Positions 7,537 through 15,040 of a stretch of DNA of 16,321 nucleotides are shown here, in pieces. Origin of the DNA: Candidatus Aminicenantota bacterium. Its GTDB lineage: Bacteria > Acidobacteriota > Aminicenantia > Aminicenantales > Aminicenantaceae. Both the position numbers and the translations under genes were made by a program. How positions within the stretch are numbered: position 1 is the stretch's first letter; each line of letters begins with the position of its first letter. The stretch covers positions 1 to 16,321 of the forward strand of contig JAGLRY010000158.1 of the NCBI GenBank assembly GCA_023135995.1, read 5' to 3'. The notes beneath the pieces are model-generated. The model saw only the letters and a program-made list of their open reading frames with translations. It searched no databases and was not told the DNA's origin.

Positions 7537-10500
7537 TGTTCTCCTTTAAGGATTTGGGGGACATCAATTCCCCAGGGCAATATTTCTTCCTTCTCTGCTT
7601 TTTCCAGCTCCACATTCAAGCACAGGCTTTGGAGCTCGCGGATAAGCACATTCACCGATTCAGGCAGTCCGGGAGTAAAATCCAAATCGCCCTTGACGAT
7701 CGATTCATAAATTTTTGCTCTGCCTTCCACATCATCGGATTTGGCGGTCAGCAACTCCTGAAGTGTGTATGCCGCTCCATAGGCTTCTAAAGCCCAAACC
7801 TCCATCTCGCCAAAACGCTGTCCGCCGAATTGAGCCTTCCCGCCCAACGGCTGCTGCGTGATGAGTGAATAAGGTCCTGTGGAACGCGCATGGATCTTAT
7901 CATCGACCAGATGGTAGAGTTTCATGATGTACATGTAGCCCACAGTCACTTCATGGTCGAGAAGCTCTCCGGTGATACCGTCATAAAGAGGCACCTTCCC
8001 TGATAAAGGGAGATTGGCCTTTTTCAGGAGTCCTTTGATCTCGCCCTCAGAAATTCCATCAAATACAGGCGTTGAGATCCACAGTCCGAGTTCCCGTGCG
8101 GCCCAACCCAAATGGGTCTCCAGGATCTGTCCCACATTCATCCTTGAGGGGACACCCAGAGGATTCAAAACGACCTCGACAGGAGTCCCATCCGGCATTC
8201 GAGGCAGATCCTCTTCGGGAACGATCTTGGCTATGATTCCCTTGTTGCCATGTCGTCCCGAGACTTTGTCACCCACAGAGAGTTTCCGTTTCATCGCAAC
8301 ATAGACTTTGATAACCTGGATAACACCGGGCGAAAGTTCATCCCCTTTCTTTAAGACATCTGTCTTTTCTTTATGAATAGCCTTAAGAGCCTCGATCTGT
8401 CGTTTGACCTTCTTTTTAATATCCTCTATCTTTTCATCTCTTTCTTTATTTTTATCGAGCTTGAGCTTGTTGAGGTCAGCGAACCCTAAAGAATTTAACA
8501 CTTTGTCTGTAAGTTTTACGCCTTTCTTCAACTCGTCATCGGCGATCTCTATACCCTTCTGAATGATCGCACCCTTCAACACGGTCCTGATCTTACGCTC
8601 TTTCTCACCTTCGAGGATGAGTATCTCATCATCCAAATTTCTCTTCATTTTGGCGATCTCATCCTTTTCAATGGCCTTGGCACGGGGTCCTTTTTCTATG
8701 CCTCTGCGTGAAAATACCCTGACATCGATCACGGTCCCTTCAATCCCTGGAGAACAATACAGAGAAGCATCCTTGACATCCAGAGCTTTTTCCCCAAAGA
8801 TCGCCTTTAGCAGTTTTTCCTCAGGGGATAATTGAGTCTCTCCTTTGGGAGCCACCTTGCCCACCAGGATATCTCCGGATTTAACCTGAGCGCCGATCCG
8901 GACGATCCCATTCTCATCCAGATTGCGCAGCAAGTTTTCCGGTACATTGGGTATATCTCTTGTGATTTCCTCAGGGCCGAGTTTTGTATCGCGCGCTTCG
9001 ATCGATTGCTCGACGATATGAAGAGAAGTGAAGATGTCATCCTTGATCAATTTTTCGCTGACTATGATCGCATCCTCAAAGTTGTATCCTCTCCAGGGCA
9101 TGAATGCACAAAGCACGTTTCTGCCCAGGGATAATTCGCCTGCGTCCGTGCATGAGCTGTCCGCCAAGATCTGTCCTTGGTCCACTTTGTCGCCTTTTCG
9201 TATGATGGGCCGATGCGTCAAACACGTGTTCTGATTTGTCCGCAGGAACTTGGTCAACACATAGAGATCGGTCCCCACATCGTATCCTCTCGAATCATCC
9301 TTCTCATCCACACGGACAAGGATCCTTTCTGCATCGACGAACTCAACGATGCCGGCTCTCCGGCATATAACCACATCTCCGGATCCTTTGGCCACCATAT
9401 GCTCAATGCCGGTCCCGACCAAAGGGGCCTCTGGCTTGAGCAGGGGCACGGCCTGCCTCTGCATGTTGGAACCCATCAAAGCACGATTGGCATCATCGTG
9501 CTCCAGGAAGGGGATAAGGGAGGTGGAGAGAGAAACCAGCTGCTTGGGAGAAACATCGATGTAATCGATCTGATCCTTAGGTAGCAGTTTAAAATCGCCC
9601 AACTGCCTTGCGCTGATGAGGTCCTTGGTGAAATGGTTTTTCTCATCAACGGGCGCGTTCGCCTGTGCGATATTGTATTTTTCTTCTTCCCAAGCGGTAA
9701 GATAGAAGCAGTAAGGTTCAACCACAGGAAAATGTTTGGCGCTTTTCTTCTCGATCTTTTTTTTCTCTTTTTCCAGGTCATCTGTTTCCACGATATCGCC
9801 GACTTTAAATGCGCTCCCTCCCGGATGGAGGATCTTAACATAATCGATCACGCGGCCATCCTTAACCTTACGATAGGGAGTCTCCACAAAACCGAACTCA
9901 TTGACCCGAGCAAAGCTGCTCAGAGATGAGATCAATCCAATATTTGGGCCTTCAGGAGTTTCTATCGGACAGATGCGGCCGTAATGAGAGGATTGAATAT
10001 CTCTGACCTCAAAACCGGCTCGCTCTCGACTCAATCCACCGGGACCCAAAGCGCTCAGCCTCCGCTTGTGAGTGACTTCAGCCAGGGTGTTGATCTGGTC
10101 CATGAACTGAGAGAGCTGAGAGCTCCCAAAGAACTCTTTCAAAGCAGCGATGACAGGCTTGGAGTTGATGAGATCTTGAGGCATAGCGGATGCCAGGTCT
10201 GCAGTTATGGTCATCTTCTCCTTGATGGTTCTCTCCATTCGGGTCAGGCCGATCCGGAATGCATTCTCCACAAGCTCTCCCACAGAACGGACTCGACGAT
10301 TGCCCAGATGGTCAATATCATCCACGTGCCCTTCCCCGGCGCGAAGACGCAACAGGTATTTGATGACTTCGACAAAATCCATGGGTGTCAGAGTCCGTTC
10401 ATCAAGAGGCGTGTCCAAATCGAGTTTGATATTCATCTTGAGACGTCCGATCCGAGAAAAATTATACTTCTTGGAATTGAAGAAAAGGTTGTGAAAAAGG

Positions 10501-11816
10501 TTGTGTGCGCTCTCCATTGTATGGGGCTCGCCAGGCCTCAATTTTTTGTAAATCTCTCCCAATGCCTGATTGGTATCCTTGTTGACATCCTTGCGGAGTG
10601 TGTTGGAAACGATCTCCCCGATCTTCTCCTTTTCAGGGAAGTAGATCTCGAAGGGCTCCTTCATTTCGATGAGCTTCTCCATTTGTTCTGCACTGATCGT
10701 TTCATTGGGCTGGACCACATCCTTGACATCCGAGGCAGAAAACGCGCCATCGAATTCTTTTTGGGCAAGAACGATATTCTTCACCTTGAGCTCTTTCAGC
10801 TTGAAGTAGAACTCCTTGGTCAACTTTTTTTTGGCCAGGACAACTTTCCTCTTGGTTTTGGGATTGATAACGTCCTCATCCACAACTTTTCCGATCAGGT
10901 TCTCGTTCAGTTCCCAACGGAGTTTTCCTTTACTGGGGAAGATCTTGTACACCTCATAGAAGAGATGCAAAATTTCCTCATCCGATCCGAATCCGAGAGC
11001 TCTTAAAAAGACACTGGCCAGAAATTTCTTTTTCCTGTCTAATCGAACAAAAAGAATATTCTTTGCGTCGTACTCGAATTCGACCCAGGCCCCTCTGTAA
11101 GGGATAATTTTCCCGATGAAAAATCCTTTGCTCTCTCCCGGCCTGAAAAACACTCCGGGCGATCTCTGCAACTGGGAGACCACAACACGCTCGATGCCGT
11201 TGAAGATAAAGGTTCCCTTATCCGTCATCAACGGAAAATCGCCAAAGTAAACTTCTTGCTCCTTGATGTGTTTCAACCGCTTCGCTTTTGTTGCCGGGTC
11301 TTTCTCCCAAGAGATCAACCTGACTTTGATACGCAGAGGGATAGAATACGTGTACCCTTTGTGGAGACACTCGATCGGGCTGTACTTCATCTTTAGCTCG
11401 ACTCTGTCGCCACAGTGCTCACACAGGGGGATCTCGATTTTCTTGATCTCCCCGCAGTAGGGACAGATCTCTCTTTCTGTAAGCTCAACATCTGGGGGCA
11501 AAAGTGTCCCACATCCATTGCACCGACGCCTGGAGTTCTCCACCCCTTTCAACCGGCCGCATTTACACTCCCAATTCCCGATGGAATAGCTGATAAAGTC
11601 CAGCTGTGTCGTTTCTTTAAAATCAGAAACAGGGAAGATATCCTTAAATGCCGCCTGAAGTCCGGTCTCCTTCCTCTCATCGGGCAACAGATCCATTTGA
11701 AGGAACTCGGCATAGGACGATGTCTGGATATCCAGCATGTTAGGCATGGGAAACGTCCCCTTGATTTTAGAGAAACTGACTCTTTCACGATAATTATTCA
11801 TTGATTCGTTTGGCAT
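7533..11816 (-). CDS. rpoB: DNA-directed RNA polymerase subunit beta
   Basis: A 1427-residue beta subunit, about 85 longer than E. coli RpoB. Conserved blocks include SQLHRSPGVFF-like 215-224, the rifampicin region (568-590), GPNIGLI (623-629), DDANRALMGSNMQRQAVP (774-791), GDKVSGRHGNKG (1182-1193, with the two active-site lysines) and FGGQRFGEMEVWALEAYGAA. An insertion at about 84-143 carries two C4 zinc-ribbon motifs: Cys84/86/99/102 and Cys118/121/132/135. A second extra segment at about 661-705 is Lys/Glu rich. An SI2-like charged helical region lies near 1045-1155, while the E. coli insert before TPVFDG is absent. The protein has about 20 residues beyond the usual NVELE end. The start ATG at 11816 has only a weak GAGAG upstream; Met6 is a less likely alternative. 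It overlaps rpoC by 4 nt. Confidence 0.99.
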   Translation of the reverse strand: MPNESMNNYRERVSFSKIKGTFPMPNMLDIQTSSYAEFLQMDLLPDERKETGLQAAFKDIFPVSDFKETTQLDFISYSIGNWECKCGRLKGVENSRRRCNGCGTLLPPDVELTEREICPYCGEIKKIEIPLCEHCGDRVELKMKYSPIECLHKGYTYSIPLRIKVRLISWEKDPATKAKRLKHIKEQEVYFGDFPLMTDKGTFIFNGIERVVVSQLQRSPGVFFRPGESKGFFIGKIIPYRGAWVEFEYDAKNILFVRLDRKKKFLASVFLRALGFGSDEEILHLFYEVYKIFPSKGKLRWELNENLIGKVVDEDVINPKTKRKVVLAKKKLTKEFYFKLKELKVKNIVLAQKEFDGAFSASDVKDVVQPNETISAEQMEKLIEMKEPFEIYFPEKEKIGEIVSNTLRKDVNKDTNQALGEIYKKLRPGEPHTMESAHNLFHNLFFNSKKYNFSRIGRLKMNIKLDLDTPLDERTLTPMDFVEVIKYLLRLRAGEGHVDDIDHLGNRRVRSVGELVENAFRIGLTRMERTIKEKMTITADLASAMPQDLINSKPVIAALKEFFGSSQLSQFMDQINTLAEVTHKRRLSALGPGGLSRERAGFEVRDIQSSHYGRICPIETPEGPNIGLISSLSSFARVNEFGFVETPYRKVKDGRVIDYVKILHPGGSAFKVGDIVETDDLEKEKKKIEKKSAKHFPVVEPYCFYLTAWEEEKYNIAQANAPVDEKNHFTKDLISARQLGDFKLLPKDQIDYIDVSPKQLVSLSTSLIPFLEHDDANRALMGSNMQRQAVPLLKPEAPLVGTGIEHMVAKGSGDVVICRRAGIVEFVDAERILVRVDEKDDSRGYDVGTDLYVLTKFLRTNQNTCLTHRPIIRKGDKVDQGQILADSSCTDAGELSLGRNVLCAFMPWRGYNFEDAIIVSEKLIKDDIFTSLHIVEQSIEARDTKLGPEEITRDIPNVPENLLRNLDENGIVRIGAQVKSGDILVGKVAPKGETQLSPEEKLLKAIFGEKALDVKDASLYCSPGIEGTVIDVRVFSRRGIEKGPRAKAIEKDEIAKMKRNLDDEILILEGEKERKIRTVLKGAIIQKGIEIADDELKKGVKLTDKVLNSLGFADLNKLKLDKNKERDEKIEDIKKKVKRQIEALKAIHKEKTDVLKKGDELSPGVIQVIKVYVAMKRKLSVGDKVSGRHGNKGIIAKIVPEEDLPRMPDGTPVEVVLNPLGVPSRMNVGQILETHLGWAARELGLWISTPVFDGISEGEIKGLLKKANLPLSGKVPLYDGITGELLDHEVTVGYMYIMKLYHLVDDKIHARSTGPYSLITQQPLGGKAQFGGQRFGEMEVWALEAYGAAYTLQELLTAKSDDVEGRAKIYESIVKGDLDFTPGLPESVNVLIRELQSLCLNVELEKAEKEEILPWGIDVPQILKGEQ

Positions 11817-11880
11817 AATCGCTCTCTCAGAAAGGTTTAGTTTTATAAAGCAAAATATTCAGAGAAAATCGCATTTTTAA

Positions 11881-12330
11881 TTACTGTATTTCGATAACAG
11901 CTCCTACTTCTTCGAATTTTTTCTTGATCTCTTCTGCTTCGTCCTTTGAAACACCCTCCTTGACGGGTTTGGGTGCATTGTCTACCAGATCTTTGGCTTC
12001 TTTCAATCCAAGACTTGTCACCTCTCTCACGGTTTTGATGACGTTGATCTTTTTGTCACCGATCTCTTTCAAAACCACATTGAATTCGGTCTTTTCTTCC
12101 TCAGCCTGTGCTTCAGCTTGAGGAGCTGCAGCTCCAGGAACGGCCATGGGCATTGCAGCGGCAGCAGCACTTACACCATATCTCTCTTCGAATTCTTTGA
12201 TATAATCGGCCAGCTCTAAAACTGTCAGATTATCCAGATGTTCGAAGAATTGATCCTTTGTCAAGTTCGCTGATTTCTCTTTTTTGCCCTTAGTAGTTTC
12301 CTTAGCTTCATTTGTTTGTGCTTTGGCCAT
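11881..12330 (-). CDS. rplL: 50S ribosomal protein L7/L12
   Basis: A 149-residue stalk protein that binds L10 as dimers and recruits EF-Tu and EF-G. The N-terminal dimerization domain (LTKDQFFEHLDNLTVLELA) is followed by an Ala/Pro hinge (SAAAAAMPMAVPGAAAPQ) and the C-terminal factor-binding domain (NVIKTVREVTSLGLKEAKDLV). The start is the ATG at 12330, with GGAGG 5 nt upstream; a longer frame from TTG at 12342 would begin on top of that Shine-Dalgarno and is rejected. The roughly 22-residue Lys/Thr-rich tail before LTKDQ makes it longer than the usual 120-130 residues. It follows rplJ by 14 nt and precedes rpoB by 64 nt. Confidence 0.98.
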   Translation of the reverse strand: MAKAQTNEAKETTKGKKEKSANLTKDQFFEHLDNLTVLELADYIKEFEERYGVSAAAAAMPMAVPGAAAPQAEAQAEEEKTEFNVVLKEIGDKKINVIKTVREVTSLGLKEAKDLVDNAPKPVKEGVSKDEAEEIKKKFEEVGAVIEIQ

Positions 12331-12344
12331 TTTAACCTCCAACC

Positions 12345-12863
12345 CTATTTTTTTGATTTTAGTTGACTCAACATGCTGCCTAGACTACTGATAGGGGCTT
12401 GCCAAGTCTTTAATAACTGTATTAATGGATAAGCCATTAAAAATCCGAGTTTTGCCAATAAGTCCTCTCGAGAAGACAGATTGGCGACTGTATGAAAATC
12501 TTCTCCAGGAAGATATCTCCCTTCCACAATGCCCGCCTTGACCTTCAAAAGTTTGTGCTTGACAGAAAAATCCCTGATCAAACGGGCCAACCCTACAGGA
12601 TCCTCCGGAGCAAAAGCGAGTGCCGTCGGTCCGGTAAATTTTTCTTTTAATTCCTCAGGAAAATCCTCTTTCAAAGCTCTTAACGCCAATCGATTCTTGA
12701 CGACTTTAAACACATAAGAATTTCTTTGAAGTTCTCTCCGAAGCTCGACGGCCTTGGAGACAGGCAGGTTCACAAAATCCACGAGGTAGAACGACTCATA
12801 GCTGTTAAAGTCTTTGTTGAGCTCTTTAACAAATTCTTCCTTCTTTTGCCGGATAACGCTCAC
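12345..12863 (-). CDS. rplJ: 50S ribosomal protein L10
   Basis: A 172-residue protein of normal length that anchors the L7/L12 dimers and binds 23S rRNA beside L11. Family features are the N-terminal KKEEFVKELN helix, KVVKNRLALRAL (53-64) and GPTALAFAPEDPV (78-90). The C-terminal helix (LLKTWQAPISSLGSMLSQL) is the L7/L12 docking site. The start is GTG at 12863-12861, with GGAG 8 nt upstream; that Shine-Dalgarno overlaps the TAG stop of rplA. The rplA-rplJ gap of 11 nt leaves no room for the long L10-binding leader used in E. coli, so any L10 feedback must work differently. Confidence 0.97.
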   Translation of the reverse strand: MSVIRQKKEEFVKELNKDFNSYESFYLVDFVNLPVSKAVELRRELQRNSYVFKVVKNRLALRALKEDFPEELKEKFTGPTALAFAPEDPVGLARLIRDFSVKHKLLKVKAGIVEGRYLPGEDFHTVANLSSREDLLAKLGFLMAYPLIQLLKTWQAPISSLGSMLSQLKSKK

Positions 12864-12874
12864 TTTCTCTTCTC

Positions 12875-13567
12875 CTATTTCTCAACGACGCTTTCAGCCA
12901 TCTTCAGAGAGGGCCCCATTGTCGAAGAAATGTGAATATTCTTGATGTATTTTCCTTTGGCAGCGGGGGGTTTCGCTTGAACGATCGCCTGTAGGAACGC
13001 TTTAATGTTATCAATTAACTTCTCATCCGGGAATGACATTTTTCCGACCGCGGAGTGAACAATGGCTGTCTTATCCACTCGGAATTCCACACGCCCTGCT
13101 TTGATCTCATTAACCGCTCTCCCGACCTCGAACGTTACAGTCCCGGACTTGGGATTCGGCATAAGCCCTTTGGGTCCGAGGATGCGCCCCAGTTTGCCCA
13201 CACTGCGCATCATATCAGGCGTGGCGATGAGTGCATCAAAATCCGACCAGCCTTTGGAAATCTTCTCGATCATCTCCTCACCCCCAACAATATCAGCGCC
13301 CGCCTTCTCAGCATCCGTGATCTTCTCACCCGAGGCGATCACACACACCCGTTTGGTCTTACCCGTCCCGTGCGGAAGGACAATTGTTCCTCGCACCATC
13401 TGGTCCGAGTGTTTGGGATCAACCCCCAGCCGGATGGTGATATCCACGGACTCATCAAAATTGACATAGCTGAGCTTCTTCATGAGGGATATGCTTTCTT
13501 CCAAGGTGTACTCTTCCTTTTCCCTCAAACCTTTAGCGTTTGTGTATTTTTTTCCTCTTTTAGTCAC
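12875..13567 (-). CDS. rplA: 50S ribosomal protein L1
   Basis: A 230-residue protein once trimmed to the right start, matching the usual 229-235. L1 forms the mobile stalk that helps release deacylated tRNA from the E site and in many bacteria represses rplK-rplA. The N-terminus TKRGKKYTNAKG and the signature ILGPKGLMPNPKSGTVT are plain. The start is GTG at 13567-13565, with GGAG 7 nt upstream. A longer reading frame runs back to 13633, but it would add 22 residues with no family similarity and overlap rplK far more, so I reject it. The chosen start overlaps the rplK stop by 8 nt (GTGACTAA), which suggests translational coupling. Confidence 0.95.
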   Translation of the reverse strand: MTKRGKKYTNAKGLREKEEYTLEESISLMKKLSYVNFDESVDITIRLGVDPKHSDQMVRGTIVLPHGTGKTKRVCVIASGEKITDAEKAGADIVGGEEMIEKISKGWSDFDALIATPDMMRSVGKLGRILGPKGLMPNPKSGTVTFEVGRAVNEIKAGRVEFRVDKTAIVHSAVGKMSFPDEKLIDNIKAFLQAIVQAKPPAAKGKYIKNIHISSTMGPSLKMAESVVEK

Positions 13568-13991
13568 CGACAATCTCCAATCCCATGTTTTTGGCCGTGC
13601 CCTCGATGATTTTCTTTGCAGCCTCAAGGTCATTTGCGTTTAAATCTGACATCTTTATTTTTGCGATCTCTTCCAACTGTTTCTGTGTGACTTTCCCTAC
13701 TTTCTCCTGATTTGGGGTCCCCGACCCTTTGGCGATCCCGCATACTTTTTTTAACAGATAGGAAGCTGGCGGCGATTTGAGGATAAAAGTGAAACTCCTG
13801 TCTTTAAAGACGGATATGATCACTGGAATGATCGTTCCTGCTTCCATCTTGCTCGTCTTTTCATTAAACTGCCGCACAAAATCCATTATGGCCACATTAT
13901 GTTGACCGAGGGAGGGTCCAACAGGGGGTGCGGGGCTGGCTTGACCCGCTTCGATTTGTAGTTTTATCATCGCTACCACTTCTTTGGCCAT
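13560..13991 (-). CDS. rplK: 50S ribosomal protein L11
   Basis: A 143-residue protein (family about 141). L11 binds the GTPase-associated centre of 23S rRNA, the thiostrepton site. The Pro-rich N-terminal domain QIEAGQASPAPPVGPSLGQH (12-31) is followed by the linker SPPASYLLKK and the C-terminal RNA-binding domain ending near KNMGLEIVGD. The ATG at 13991 has GGAGG 4 nt upstream, overlapping the nusG stop. The nusG-rplK gap is only 8 nt, so the L1 mRNA-binding site that usually lies in the rplK leader cannot be in a spacer here. Confidence 0.98.
   Translation of the reverse strand: MAKEVVAMIKLQIEAGQASPAPPVGPSLGQHNVAIMDFVRQFNEKTSKMEAGTIIPVIISVFKDRSFTFILKSPPASYLLKKVCGIAKGSGTPNQEKVGKVTQKQLEEIAKIKMSDLNANDLEAAKKIIEGTAKNMGLEIVGD
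13575..13578 (-). promoter_or_regulatory. Ribosome binding site deciding the GTG start of rplA
   Basis: GGAG inside the end of rplK lies 7 nt before GTG at 13567. It supports the short 230-residue L1 over the 22-residue longer reading. Confidence 0.75.
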
Positions 13992-13999
13992 TTTGCCTC

Positions 14000-14530
14000 C
14001 TAAATTTTCTCCACTTGTAAGAATTCCAGTTCCACAGGAGTCGACCGACCGAAGATCGTGACAAGCACTTTGAGAGTGTTCCTTTCGTTGTTCACTTCTT
14101 CGACAATGCCGTTGAAATTATAGAAAGGACCGTCGATAATGCGCACGGCCTCACCTTTCTCAAACGAGTGTTTCGGTTTGGGCTTTTCAGAGGTGGTCTC
14201 CATGTGTTCTACGATCTGCGACACCTCATCCTTGCTCAATGGTGAAGGATGTTTTCCTGAACCCACAAATCCAGTGACCTTGGGTGTCTCGCGGATGACC
14301 AACCAGTTCTGGTCCGTCATCTCCATCTCGATCAGGATATAGCCAGGGTAAGATCTTTTTGTGGAAACGACCTTTTTTCCTCCCTTGATCTCGACGACAC
14401 CTTCTGTGGGGATGATGATCTTCCCTATCTGCTCCTCTACGCTCAGCTCAGCAACCCTTTGCCGGATAGACTCCGCGACAAACTTTTCAAATCCTGAATA
14501 CGTATGTACAACATACCAATTTTTTTCCAT
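14000..14530 (-). CDS. nusG: Transcription termination/antitermination factor NusG
   Basis: A 176-residue protein of normal length. NusG binds the RNA polymerase clamp through its NGN domain and contacts Rho or ribosomal protein S10 through its KOW domain. The NGN domain starts KNWYVVHTYSGFEK and includes SYPGYILIEM and PKVTGFVG. The KOW domain has FEKGEAVRIIDGPF and NGIVEEVN, about residues 123-147. I chose the ATG at 14530 because MEKNWYVVHTYSG fits the family. A TTG at 14542 would add four residues but has no Shine-Dalgarno at a proper distance; the GAG upstream of the ATG is itself weak. It follows secE by 16 nt in the common secE-nusG-rplK order. Confidence 0.97.
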   Translation of the reverse strand: MEKNWYVVHTYSGFEKFVAESIRQRVAELSVEEQIGKIIIPTEGVVEIKGGKKVVSTKRSYPGYILIEMEMTDQNWLVIRETPKVTGFVGSGKHPSPLSKDEVSQIVEHMETTSEKPKPKHSFEKGEAVRIIDGPFYNFNGIVEEVNNERNTLKVLVTIFGRSTPVELEFLQVEKI

Positions 14531-14546
14531 CTTTAAACTCAACTCA

Positions 14547-14756
14547 TCAAAATATTGATACTATCTGAGAAATCGCCCAGGAGAAGATCAAATCCATAAA
14601 GTAAAGGTAAAAGCCGAAGAACAATGTGGCAATAATAACCACAGTGGTTGTGCTGTAGACCTCGTTTCTCGAAGGCCATGTTACCTTTTTCATTTCCGCT
14701 TTGACTTCCCTAAGAAAAGGACCGATACGCTTATACCATCTGGCTTTTTGACTCAT
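14547..14756 (-). CDS. secE: Preprotein translocase subunit SecE
   Basis: A 69-residue single-span SecE, the short form found outside the enterobacteria. The amphipathic cytosolic helix (IGPFLREVKAEMKKVTWPSR, 11-30) carries the conserved KKVTWPSR motif. One hydrophobic membrane segment follows at about 35-58. SecE clamps SecY in the SecYEG channel. The ATG at 14756 has GAGG 7 nt upstream. It lies 100 nt after tRNA-Trp and directly before nusG. Confidence 0.97.
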   Translation of the reverse strand: MSQKARWYKRIGPFLREVKAEMKKVTWPSRNEVYSTTTVVIIATLFFGFYLYFMDLIFSWAISQIVSIF

Positions 14757-14856
14757 TCTGTTTCCTCGTAAACATTCATGTTTTATGGAGTTCCTCGTTG
14801 ACCTCCCCAGAGGGATGTAATCTCAATACGAGACATCGAACTTCAATATCGTCGGG

Positions 14857-14930
14857 CAGGTGAGGCAGGACTCGAACCCGCAACCTTCGGTTTTGGAGAC
14901 CGATGCTCTAGCCCGTTGAGCTACTCACCT
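14857..14930 (-). tRNA. trnW: tRNA-Trp (anticodon CCA)
   Basis: A 74-nt cloverleaf. The acceptor stem AGGTGAG/CTCACCT is perfect with discriminator G. The D arm is GCTC/GAGC with a 9-nt loop, the anticodon arm TCGGT-CTCCAAA-ACCGA gives anticodon CCA, the variable loop is AGGTT, and the T arm GCGGG/CCTGC (one G-U) has loop TTCGAGT. The 3' CCA is not encoded (CCC follows the discriminator), so CCA must be added by nucleotidyltransferase. A tRNA-Trp between tuf/rpmG and secE is a common bacterial arrangement, which implies it is cut from a longer transcript. Confidence 0.97.
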
Positions 14931-15040
14931 ACCCTTCTATCTTTCCTCCTCGTTTGGCCCGCATCACTTGTTCTGTACCACTTGTCTCCAGTTTGAAATC
15001 AAGTCATCAGAGACTAAAATTCGAAGGACAGCGTACAGGA

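Noticed and set aside
9984..11006. A 340-codon open frame on the plus strand
   Set aside because: It is antisense to a strongly conserved part of rpoB, has no family resemblance, and reflects rpoB codon composition.
12331..12342. Longer L7/L12 start at TTG 12342
   Set aside because: This start lies on the Shine-Dalgarno itself; ATG 12330 is properly spaced from it.
13568..13633. Longer L1 N-terminus starting at 13633
   Set aside because: The extra 22 residues are rplK sequence read in another frame; GTG at 13567 has a good ribosome binding site and family-matching N-terminus.
14787..14840. A 17-codon frame between tRNA-Trp and secE that contains a Trp codon, considered as a leader peptide
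   Set aside because: It has no ribosome binding site, one Trp only, and no following terminator/antiterminator structure.
14757..15040. Possible promoters around tRNA-Trp and before secE
   Set aside because: Only weak pairs of boxes were found (for example TTGAAG with GATTAC, 18 nt apart); none is convincing beside the rpsL promoter.
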